64,000 nt of DNA from Sulfurovum sp. (GTDB lineage: Bacteria > Campylobacterota > Campylobacteria > Campylobacterales > Sulfurovaceae), in assembly GCA_002733215.1 (NCBI GenBank), contig NVUY01000013.1, positions 1-64,000 of the forward strand. The letters run 5' to 3'. Below, one piece after another: positions 44,608 to 52,309 of this stretch. The notes under the pieces were generated by a model. That model did not search any database. It was not told where the DNA came from and was given only the letters and a program-made list of their open reading frames with translations. Each line of letters starts with the position of its first letter. The first letter of the stretch is position 1. The translations under genes and the position numbers were made by a program.

Positions 44608-46485
44608 TTATTTTTGGGCTGTTTTCATCGCTTCTGGTGTGTACCAGATAGCAGAAGAGTAAGCACGTTCCTGAATACTTGAAGGTACATCTTTTGATAA
44701 AGGCAGATTATTTCTAGCTGAATCATACGTTGACCAACGTGGCGTCGGTATCTCTAGGACACGTGCATAATACACTGCTTTCATTTTTGGATCAAAGTCC
44801 GGGTCTGTCCATACTACAGATAACTGTGTGTCCCCGATATCGTTGGTATACGTGGCTTTTTTTGTATCTACTGTGTTACCAACAGGAGGAAGTTTTCCAG
44901 TCTTGGCATCAGGTTTGCGATTATCAGACCATGCAACATCATACACTTTTTCCATAGGGAATCCGGTTGAAGGATTTGCCCAACCCTTGACGATCTGAAT
45001 ACGGTCAAGATTCCCACTTTCCGGATCTTTCATGGCCCAGATCGCAAAAGTCGGAGCTTTTGAAGCTTTTCCATTTGAAGGTTTTTTGGGCAAATCCTGC
45101 CCCATAGGCACGCCGTCAGCGTATGCTTTCTTGACAAACTCTTTATCTTTTACAAGATCGGACGGATAATCCCAACCACCGAAGAAACGTAATCGGATCA
45201 GCGTACCGGTAGTGCCATACGTCTCTTTACTCTGCATCGCATCGAAGATACCCGCACGGGTATTTTCCGTAGCCCAAACCGCAGTAGTTCCGGCAGAGGA
45301 GACAAGGGCATTTGAGGTACCCACTGCCGCTGGTGCAGGATTGAGACGTTTTTCAGGTGTATCATCGGTCTTACCGTGTGAACCGTGAAAGTCAAATTCT
45401 TCATTGTTCTGGTAGCCGGAATGACAATCTGCACCTGCTACGATACCCATCTTGTAAGGGTTGTACCCAAGTTTTGTCTCAATCGTCATACCATCGACAA
45501 GAGCCTGACGGATAAAGCCGTATTTTATAGCGCTCGGTGTACCTGTATTGATCAGGTTTGGAAAGACTTCGAAGGCAGCAAATTCATCGTTGGGCGAAAG
45601 CCATGGATGGGCTTCAGAGTTACCCTTGGTCTGGTGTATTTCAGTCAACGGTTCATTTAGATTCTGTCGTCTTGCATACTCTTTGTCTATCTTTCCACCC
45701 TTAAGATATTTATAGGGAGAATACATCCAACCGTCAGAGAGATTACCGTTATGAGGGATGGCGAAGGTATCGACACCTACGGTACGTTGATTCTCAAGAT
45801 AGGTCCAAAGATCTTCCGGCTGAGCAGAGTCAAAAGCCGAGAAAGGTGCCAACGGCGGCTTATCCCTAAAGAAGACGTTACGGTGCATGTTCACGGATTT
45901 CCAATTAGAAGTCCATTCAAAAGCATACAAAGCCGTGAACTTCCCGGGATCATTAAACTTGTCTGCTGTGGCAATAAACTTATTCCAGTACTTGACACGA
46001 AGTTCAGGCGTGACATATTCTTTTATCGGATCACGATTACCCATAGAAAGGATCAAGGTCGTTACAGCGGCTTTTGCCGCACTTGCATCCGTTCTCGCTT
46101 TCATGAGCTGTTGGGCAATCGGAGTTTTAGATAATGGATTCTTCTCGTTAACCAAGTCTTTGAGAACACCGTAATATTCCGCATGGTCGGTGATCGCAAC
46201 AAAGTCGTAGGGCGTACGACGCTTCATCTTCACACCGTTTGTATTGAGTGTGACCTCTTCACCGCGACCGAAGCGATACGCCTGTTCCCAAGTCTGCGTG
46301 ACGCCTATCGTGAAAGCATCAAATGAATTTTGTGTATGCATATGCTGCTCACCAAAATAGACATTCTTTAACGGATTGGCTTTCCCCTCAGCACGACCCG
46401 GTTCCCCGACCGAAGCTGCATTTAATGCCGCAGTACTTAAAAGCAGCGATACCAATACAGTTGATAGTTTGATTGTGTTATTCAT
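44608..46485 (-). CDS. DUF3604 protein 2, exported, with PHP-like metal motifs
   Basis: A paralogue of the protein at 37976-39883. The first 19 residues of the signal peptide are identical. FGEQHMHT (His48, His50), AITDH, IPHNGNLS and GADCHSGY occupy the same order as PHP-type ligands. It ends near residue 625. The ATG at 46485 is preferred over 46524 because AGGAGA precedes it and it matches the paralogue. A block near residue 430-490 is nearly identical to the paralogue while much of the rest has drifted. Single-gene transcript with its own regulon box. Confidence 0.88.
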   Translation of the reverse strand: MNNTIKLSTVLVSLLLSTAALNAASVGEPGRAEGKANPLKNVYFGEQHMHTQNSFDAFTIGVTQTWEQAYRFGRGEEVTLNTNGVKMKRRTPYDFVAITDHAEYYGVLKDLVNEKNPLSKTPIAQQLMKARTDASAAKAAVTTLILSMGNRDPIKEYVTPELRVKYWNKFIATADKFNDPGKFTALYAFEWTSNWKSVNMHRNVFFRDKPPLAPFSAFDSAQPEDLWTYLENQRTVGVDTFAIPHNGNLSDGWMYSPYKYLKGGKIDKEYARRQNLNEPLTEIHQTKGNSEAHPWLSPNDEFAAFEVFPNLINTGTPSAIKYGFIRQALVDGMTIETKLGYNPYKMGIVAGADCHSGYQNNEEFDFHGSHGKTDDTPEKRLNPAPAAVGTSNALVSSAGTTAVWATENTRAGIFDAMQSKETYGTTGTLIRLRFFGGWDYPSDLVKDKEFVKKAYADGVPMGQDLPKKPSNGKASKAPTFAIWAMKDPESGNLDRIQIVKGWANPSTGFPMEKVYDVAWSDNRKPDAKTGKLPPVGNTVDTKKATYTNDIGDTQLSVVWTDPDFDPKMKAVYYARVLEIPTPRWSTYDSARNNLPLSKDVPSSIQERAYSSAIWYTPEAMKTAQK

Positions 46486-46514
46486 AATTTGTCTCCTTTT
46501 AATATGTATCATTA

Positions 46515-46562
46515 AGTATAGCATACAAAATTCAGAATGAGTATCCGAAAAATCCGTATTTT
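46515..46562 (-). promoter_or_regulatory. Regulon box plus -10 ahead of DUF3604-2
   Basis: The box (46540-46562, with TATCCGAAAAATCCGTATT) lies 19 bases from TATACT (46520-46515, minus strand). Same layout as the arylsulfatase promoter. Confidence 0.7.
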
Positions 46563-46581
46563 AAGGAAATGGGGGGACCAT

Positions 46582-46694
46582 GCCATTAAGTTAAGCGTAG
46601 GAACCGTAAACTTGTTTACGGCAAAAATAGTAATTTGTGAAAAGACTTTACCTAAACAAGTTTAGGGTTCCTATTTCCTCCTTAACTTAATGGC
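46582..46694. repeat. 113-base cruciform-like repeat element
   Basis: The outer arms GCCATTAAGTTAAG and CTTAACTTAATGGC are perfect. Next inside are TAGGAACC and GGTTCCTA, each followed by its own small palindrome (CCGTAAACTTGTTTACGG and CCTAAACAAGTTTAGG). It lies between the AraC gene end and the DUF3604-2 promoter. Confidence 0.75.
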
Positions 46695-46717
46695 GTTGAT
46701 GGGGGGAATGATCGTTT

Positions 46718-47677
46718 TTATGGTTTTCTATGCAGTGTTTCAGAAGGTGTTTCTCCAAACAGTTGTTTGTATGCGGCAGAAAAATGACCCATATGAAACA
46801 ATTGATATTGCTCTGCAATAGTGAAAATAGAAACTGAACCGGGGTCTGCAAAGAGAAGTGCTTTTCTGACAGCATTCAAACGCAATAACATAAGATATCT
46901 TTTAGGAGAAATGCCATACTCTTTTTTAAAGACCTGGTGTAACTGGCTTACGCCTATGTTCAATCCTTCACTAAGCATGGGGATACTGATGTTTTTGTCT
47001 ATATGGTCATGAAGCATGTCACGTACTATTTTAGTTTGAAATTTTTTTCTTCTCTTTGCTGGGGATGAGGAGATCATACAGCTGAAAAGTTGATGGAGTA
47101 TTTCAGATTCCATGCTGTCATAGTCGGGCTTGTTCGTCAGCTTGGGAAACTCTTCTGCCAGATAAGAGATCCATGACATATGGGTTTGGTGAAAGAGCGC
47201 TATCTTGTCTGTTTGAAGAGTAAGACGTTTGTTTTTTATGGGAGTGCTGGAAGTCTCGCCAAAAAAATCATAAAACGCTGTATGGAACAACCTCTCTTCG
47301 ACAACAACAGTACGCAGATCAAGGACAGAATGGGTCAAGAGATCCAGCGCATCTTTATTTGTCAACAGTACGACTTCATTGGGAGATATGGTTCTGTTGT
47401 GAAAATTATATACGGTGTCATGCAAGGTTCCGCTTGCGGCATAGTAGAGTACAATACAGCCCTCAGGAAAACTTCCCTGAGTCATAATAGCTTCTGAAAA
47501 ATGTGAAGTTCCCAACTGAATATGTGGTGTATGCACACCATAAAGACTCCCTTCAAATACCCCTTTTCCCAGCTGAGTATGTTCTACATCCCACATCTTG
47601 GCGTAATGCTGCATCTTCTCCACATCAAGCCGGGAGAGATCAACAATAAAACCGGCAGGAAACAAAATATCTGACAT
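46718..47677 (-). CDS. AraC-family regulator 1
   Basis: The C-terminal 100 residues are an AraC/XylS double helix-turn-helix with HIDKNISIPMLSEGLNIG, GISPKRYLMLLRLNAVRKAL and GHFSAAYKQLFGETPSETL. The N-terminal 200 residues are a sensing domain shared with the second copy at 50982-51932, and the two are clearly paralogues. It lies directly upstream of DUF3604-2 on the same strand. A TATACT -10 (plus-strand AGTATA at 47714-47719) is present, but its own promoter lacks a recognisable regulon box. Confidence 0.9.
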   Translation of the reverse strand: MSDILFPAGFIVDLSRLDVEKMQHYAKMWDVEHTQLGKGVFEGSLYGVHTPHIQLGTSHFSEAIMTQGSFPEGCIVLYYAASGTLHDTVYNFHNRTISPNEVVLLTNKDALDLLTHSVLDLRTVVVEERLFHTAFYDFFGETSSTPIKNKRLTLQTDKIALFHQTHMSWISYLAEEFPKLTNKPDYDSMESEILHQLFSCMISSSPAKRRKKFQTKIVRDMLHDHIDKNISIPMLSEGLNIGVSQLHQVFKKEYGISPKRYLMLLRLNAVRKALLFADPGSVSIFTIAEQYQLFHMGHFSAAYKQLFGETPSETLHRKP

Positions 47678-47845
47678 CTAAACTCCATATGAAATTTTTC
47701 AAATCTATGGGTTAGTATATCATCAAATTCATTCACATTATTGATACAGGACAATAACTTACAGAAAAATGGTATCAAGAAGCTTCTTTGATTGTTATTT
47801 ATAGCATCCTAAAAATATATATAAATATAGTTTTATGGAGTCATT

Positions 47846-48112
47846 ATGTCAAAAGGTAAACAAGTTAAATCCCTGCCAACACCAGATCTAAACCAAGCTC
47901 TTTCTCTTGAACTCGCCGGTAAAGCCATTAAAGCCAGACGCACCCAACAGGGGATAGATACCAAAACAGCTGCCATGCTTTGCGATGTATCTGTCGTGAC
48001 ACTCAGCAAGATAGAAAATGCTGCCAAAGGTGTACGTATGGATTCCATACTCAAAGTAATGACGGCACTGGGTATCAAAATGCATATTGAATCCTGGGAG
48101 AATGAAGCATGA
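47846..48112 (+). CDS. hipB: HipB-like antitoxin (XRE helix-turn-helix)
   Basis: An 88-residue XRE domain (LAGKAIKARRTQQGIDTKTAAMLCDVSVVTLSKIENAAKG) of the HipB type. It binds the hipBA promoter and neutralises HipA. It overlaps hipA by four bases (ATGA). Confidence 0.88.
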   Translation: MSKGKQVKSLPTPDLNQALSLELAGKAIKARRTQQGIDTKTAAMLCDVSVVTLSKIENAAKGVRMDSILKVMTALGIKMHIESWENEA

Positions 48113-49396
48113 ATGAACTCCCAGTCAAATTAAATGATCTACCTATAGGCACTATAGGCATTACGGGAAAAAAGGAGATCTACAAGTTTGAATATACCGA
48201 TGAGTGGAAAGCATCAGGTTATGAGATCTCCCCTCACCTGCCCTTTGACAAAACCATCTCTTCAGGATCTATCAAAAGATTTTTAGAAAATTTACTTCCT
48301 GAAGGAAAAGGTCTTGATGACTTAACCTCATTTACACATATCTCTAAAAACAATATCTTTGGACTTATGCAGGCAATGGGGTTTGAGACTTCCGGTGCAT
48401 TGAGCTTTGGCAGAATACATAAAGACACAAGACCCCTATTTCGCCCCATCACAGAAAAAGAACTCACACAACGCATCGATGAGATAGAAAGTAAAAGCAT
48501 CATCATCTGGGATAAAAAACAAAGACTTAGCCTTGCCTGGGTTCAAGAGAAACTACCTGTGCTGCTCAAGGACGAAGCATTAGGATTGGCAAACGGAGGT
48601 CTTAGTTCTACTCACATTTTAAAATTTCAGACTAAGAGAAATGAAAATATCGTAGTCAATGAATACTTCTGTATGTCACTGGCAAAAGAAGCAGGTTTAA
48701 TGGTTGCGGAAGTAAGTTTACGAAAGTATGCTGAACATCCTGTACTCATGGTGGAACGTTTTGACAGAGTCATTAGTAAACATACAGTAAAAAAACTGCA
48801 CATCATAGATGGCTGCCAAATGTTAGATCTCCCCCTCTTCTTACAAGTATGAAAGAAACTTTGGTTCTGCCCGTGATGTAAAAAATATAAGAGAAGGTGC
48901 AAATTTTGCCAAACTCTTTGCTATAACAAATCTCTGCGAAGTACCTGCCACTGCAAAACTACAACTTCTTGACTGGGCGATCTACACTCTTATCATAGGC
49001 AATTCCGATGCACATGGTAAGAATATTTCCTTTTTTATAAACAGTTCAGGTATCACAGTAGCACCCTACTATGATCTGCTCTCCATACTCATGCATGAAG
49101 GTGTTGACCATGAACTTGCTATGGCATATGGAGATGAATTCGATGCAGACAAGATACTTGGGTACCCTCTCAGAGAATTTGCAGAACAAACAGGGCTAAA
49201 CCCCAAGCTTGTCTCTCTTCGTATAAAAACCGTATGTAAAAATGTAAAAAATGCACTAGACGATCACACTATTGATACGACTCTTTTTACAAATAAGGAG
49301 AAAGATTTTACAGATAAGCTTCATCTACTTATCTTCAAGAAAATAGATACTTTGCTATTATCTGCTGATAAAATGTTAAAAGTCAGCTTTGTGTAG
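48109..49396 (+). pseudogene. hipA: HipA-like kinase toxin, frameshifted
   Basis: The first 247 residues carry the HipA N-subdomain (LLPEGKGLDDL, GALSF) and the start of the kinase (GGLSSTHILKF, VNEYFCMSLAKEAGL, VERFDR). The frame then ends at 48852. One C too many in the C5 run at 48831-48835 explains this: with four, the frame continues DLPSSYKYERNFGSARDV. The rest, in the other frame up to 49396, has IIGNSDAHGKNISF (catalytic loop) and YYDLLS. As it stands, the catalytic half is lost, so no active kinase toxin is expected. Confidence 0.85.
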
Positions 49397-49413
49397 GGAT
49401 CAGGTTCGCGTAT

Positions 49414-49441
49414 GGGTTACCCGCGTGCAATGTGGGAACCC
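49414..49441. repeat. REP-like palindrome, variant
   Basis: GGGTTACCCGCG pairs imperfectly with TGTGGGAACCC around GTGCAA. It is a variant of the CCCACGTGCAACGTGGG family, directly behind the broken hipA. Confidence 0.55.
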
Positions 49442-49471
49442 GTGAATCTTTTTGTTAAAATATTTACAGCT

Positions 49472-50782
49472 TTATAGATCAATAACAAGTCGAAGACCGG
49501 CAATTACTGCAACGTCGTCGCCTTTTCGCTCATTCTCTACCAACTGAAGGTCGCCTGTCAGGTGGAGCCACGGGTTTATCTCAACGTTGTAGTAGCCCTC
49601 GAAGCCATACGTATTTCGGAGCTCGATCTCCGGAGACACCAGTTTTTTGAAATTGGGGGAGAGACCATTCCAAAAACCAGAGACTCCCATTCGGTCATGC
49701 GGGCGTGAGTCGATGAGACCGAACATTTCAACATTAGCAAAAAAGTTCCATTGCGCGAACTGTGGATTGTCAGGGCCTAAAGTCGCACCTGTGAATAAGG
49801 TGGCCTTTCGATCGGGATTGTTTTCATCCTGCCAAAATTCCTGGTAAACATAAAGGGCGACATCCCAAGGCTTCTTCTCCGTGGTGCTCACAATCCCCTG
49901 TCCGGGGATATCGATGAAGTCGTGTGGGTCGTTAGATGCCTGGTCCTTTGTCGAATAACCGGCGAAGACCATAAAGTAGCCTGGTTTGTCATCCATTTTC
50001 CAAAAAAACCTGTGGAAGCCCGCCATCCAGGCACCATCTTCGAAGGCATCTGAGACGCTGCCCCAATGGGTTGCGATGTTCGTTGTGCCTGTGAGGAGTA
50101 GCCCATTCTCCGCCATTTGGTACTCCTCATTAATGGTTACAAACATACCACCATACAGGGATAGACCTTGAACGGCGCCGAACCATGGCATAGCACTGAC
50201 CATAGCATTGACATTCATGAATCCTTCCTGTCCATAGCTGATGTTGGGAAAGAAACCTGTTACCATATCTATGGCATCAAGCTTACCCAACTGGATAAGC
50301 GCATGGCCGCCAAAGAGCGAGAAGGATTGCGTAAGCGTTAGCCCGGTGATGTCCGTTCCGTGGTAGTCACCCGGAGCCGGCATCATCATTCCTGCGTTTG
50401 GAAGTACCAAGGAGCCCCCATCGGCGATGATATCTTGACCAAAGCGAGTTCTGGCATGCATGTTGAACGACAAGCCTTTAGCACCGAAGAGCTTTTCCGC
50501 GTCAACGTTAACCCTGTAATCCATTGTCCCACCGTACTCGCTATTCGTGTCAACGCCCCCGCTGGTAACTCCCTGGTAGTACTGCGAGAGCCTAAGACCG
50601 ATGTCGATGCCGTCGTCAGAAAGGTCGCTTCGCGCTCCTCCCCACTCACCTGTAAGCTGGTCGCGAGTCCAGATATTGTCGTTGTCAGCTTTCTTATCTT
50701 CCGCATGGGCAGTACTGGCAAAAAAGATGAGTGCAAACAGCAGTTGTACACTGGTTTCAATTGATATGTTTCCTAGTTTCAT
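49472..50782 (-). CDS. Carbohydrate-selective porin, OprB family
   Basis: A signal peptide (ETSVQLLFALIFFASTAHA) is followed by an OprB-type 16-strand barrel: LTGEWGGARSDLSDDGIDIGLRL near the N-terminus, LTLTQSFSLFGGHALIQLGKLD, GFEGYYNVEINPWLHLTGDLQ and a final LRLVIDL. OprB porins admit sugars and related compounds. Composition looks richer in G+C than the core genes. Its promoter carries the same box as the sulfatase and DUF3604 genes, so it may supply their substrate. Confidence 0.9.
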   Translation of the reverse strand: MKLGNISIETSVQLLFALIFFASTAHAEDKKADNDNIWTRDQLTGEWGGARSDLSDDGIDIGLRLSQYYQGVTSGGVDTNSEYGGTMDYRVNVDAEKLFGAKGLSFNMHARTRFGQDIIADGGSLVLPNAGMMMPAPGDYHGTDITGLTLTQSFSLFGGHALIQLGKLDAIDMVTGFFPNISYGQEGFMNVNAMVSAMPWFGAVQGLSLYGGMFVTINEEYQMAENGLLLTGTTNIATHWGSVSDAFEDGAWMAGFHRFFWKMDDKPGYFMVFAGYSTKDQASNDPHDFIDIPGQGIVSTTEKKPWDVALYVYQEFWQDENNPDRKATLFTGATLGPDNPQFAQWNFFANVEMFGLIDSRPHDRMGVSGFWNGLSPNFKKLVSPEIELRNTYGFEGYYNVEINPWLHLTGDLQLVENERKGDDVAVIAGLRLVIDL

Positions 50783-50846
50783 TGTATCCTCCGGATATCA
50801 AAGTGTATTTATTTGTCAAAAAAATGTAAATTGACGATAATGCTTT

Positions 50847-50895
50847 ATTATAACATAGGTTAGTCCGATAGTTTTATCCGGAAAGTCCGAATTTT
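50847..50895 (-). promoter_or_regulatory. Regulon box plus -10 ahead of the OprB porin
   Basis: The box (50873-50895, TTTATCCGGAAAGTCCGAAT) lies 20 bases from TATAAT (50852-50847, minus strand). A further TCCGA at 50864-50868 may be an extra half-site. Confidence 0.6.
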
Positions 50896-50930
50896 AAATT
50901 TCAAGAAGTATATCACGTACTTTTTCACTG

Positions 50931-50953
50931 GATCCCACGTGCAACGTGGGATC
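50931..50953. repeat. REP-like perfect palindrome
   Basis: GATCCCACGT and ACGTGGGATC flank GCA. Same core (CCCACGTGCAACG) as the repeat at 26040. Confidence 0.7.
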
Positions 50954-50981
50954 TAGCAGAATACTGGGTGAAGCTGCTTTT

Positions 50982-51932
50982 TTATTTTTTTCTGTTCAAT
51001 GTCCGGGAAGGTGTTTCTCCAAACAGTTGTTTATAGTCCGCTGCAAAATGACCCATGTGAAGAATATGATATTTCTTTGCGATACTACGGATGCTGACTG
51101 AATTTGGATCTGCCAGGAGAAGCTCTTTTCTAATCGCATTAAAACGCAGCATCTGAAGATACTTTTTAGGTGAAATACCATACTCTTTTTTAAAAGAATT
51201 ATATAACTGGCTTGCACGGATATTCACTTTCTTGGTGATCATACTCATATCTACAGACTTATCTATGTTTTCATGAAGTAGGTCACGCACTATTTTAGTA
51301 TGGAACTTTTTTCTTTTTTTTGCAGCGGGAGCGGAGGACATACAGCTGAAAAACTGATGGAGTATTTCAGACTCGATACTGTCATAGTCAGGCTTGTTAG
51401 TGAGCTTTGGAAACTCCTTTGCCAGATAAGAGATCCATAAAATATGGGTTTGATGAAAAAGTGCTATCTTGTCTTCTTTAATATAAAGACGTTTGTTTTT
51501 TATGGGAGTATCTCCAAAAAAAGTAGTGAATGTTTTATAAAACAGATCTTCCTCGATGGCAATGGTATGAATATCAATAGCATCATAGGTTAAACGATAA
51601 AGCTCCTCATTTTTCGTCAAAATAACAATTTCATTAAGTGGTATGGTTCTATCGTGGAAATTATATGCGGGACCGTTTAACGATCTGTTTTCGTAAAAGT
51701 AGAGTACTACACAGCCTTGAGGGAAACTTCCCTGCGTCATAACAGCATGTGAAAAATGTGAAATTCCCATCTGAATACGTGGTGTGTGTACACCAAAGAG
51801 ACTTCCTTCAAATACCCCTTCCCCCAACTGCTTATGTTCTACATTCCACAGCTTGGCATAATGCTGCATCATTTCCAGATCAAGACGGGAAAGATCAACA
51901 ATAAGACCGGCAGGGAATAAACTATCTGACAT
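50982..51932 (-). CDS. AraC-family regulator 2
   Basis: A 316-residue paralogue of regulator 1, with the same sensing domain start (LFPAGLIVDLSRLDLEMMQHY) and an AraC helix-turn-helix end (GISPKKYLQMLRFNAIRKEL, GHFAADYKQLFGETPSRTL). Its promoter carries a degenerate copy of the regulon box, which suggests autoregulation. It lies upstream of the OprB gene on the same strand, with only a REP-like repeat and the OprB promoter between. Confidence 0.9.
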   Translation of the reverse strand: MSDSLFPAGLIVDLSRLDLEMMQHYAKLWNVEHKQLGEGVFEGSLFGVHTPRIQMGISHFSHAVMTQGSFPQGCVVLYFYENRSLNGPAYNFHDRTIPLNEIVILTKNEELYRLTYDAIDIHTIAIEEDLFYKTFTTFFGDTPIKNKRLYIKEDKIALFHQTHILWISYLAKEFPKLTNKPDYDSIESEILHQFFSCMSSAPAAKKRKKFHTKIVRDLLHENIDKSVDMSMITKKVNIRASQLYNSFKKEYGISPKKYLQMLRFNAIRKELLLADPNSVSIRSIAKKYHILHMGHFAADYKQLFGETPSRTLNRKK

Positions 51933-51994
51933 CTAAGCTCCTTCTGAAAGTTTTCCGAATGATGAATTCATTCGACAATGTACATCTATATATC

Positions 51995-52042
51995 ATTGTA
52001 TCACAAAAAACCTGGAACCGTTATCCCAAAAATACGACTTTA
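51995..52042 (-). promoter_or_regulatory. Regulon box plus -10 ahead of AraC regulator 2
   Basis: GTTATCCCAAAAATACGACT (from 52020) lies 19 bases from TACAAT (52000-51995, minus strand). The match is weaker, but the spacing is identical. Confidence 0.5.
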
Positions 52043-52133
52043 TACCTAAAAGCGATAAATGTTATAAATAAAGTATCAATAAACGTTTTACTATCCATTA
52101 ACATTTTATTACCCTTGGTTAATTTTTTTGCTT

Positions 52134-52139
52134 TATAAT
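52134..52139 (+). promoter_or_regulatory. -10 of the proposed small RNA
   Basis: A perfect TATAAT lies behind a T-rich stretch (AATTTTTTTGCT). No protein frame starts downstream on this strand before a terminator-like structure. Confidence 0.5.
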
Positions 52140-52145
52140 GACATT

Positions 52146-52295
52146 AGAAAAGGTGACAGTTTTAGAACTTATGTTTTACTCCTTGTCCAAAACTTTAGTA
52201 AATTTCCTTGTTTGTTCTTAGTCACCTTTTATAGAAGAGCCTTCCCTCATATCTTCCCAGATATAACTTCCTTGTTTTAGGCTCTTCGTTTTTTT
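52146..52295 (+). ncRNA. Candidate small RNA with an anti-Shine-Dalgarno loop
   Basis: About 150 bases between the AraC-2 promoter and a convergent gene. The outer stem is AAAAGGTGAC (52148-52157) with GTCACCTTTT (52221-52230), extended by AGAAC/GTTCT. Inside it, GTTTT/AAAAC (52173-52177, 52189-52193) displays the loop ACTCCTTGTCC, complementary to ribosome binding sites. The second domain, GAAGAGCC/GGCTCTTC (52234-52241, 52280-52287), encloses ATATCT-TCCC-AGATAT and ends in T7 (52289-52295), like a terminator. CCTTG or CTTCC is repeated in several unpaired places. No coding frame is supported. The remaining bases of the 377-base gap hold the AraC-2 promoter. Confidence 0.5.
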
Positions 52296-52309
52296 AAGAA
52301 AATATTCCC

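Noticed and set aside
52146-52295. CsrB-like RNA read from the minus strand (many GGA motifs)
   Set aside because: Promoter and terminator T-run both favour the plus strand; the GGA motifs are the complement of the pyrimidine-rich loops.
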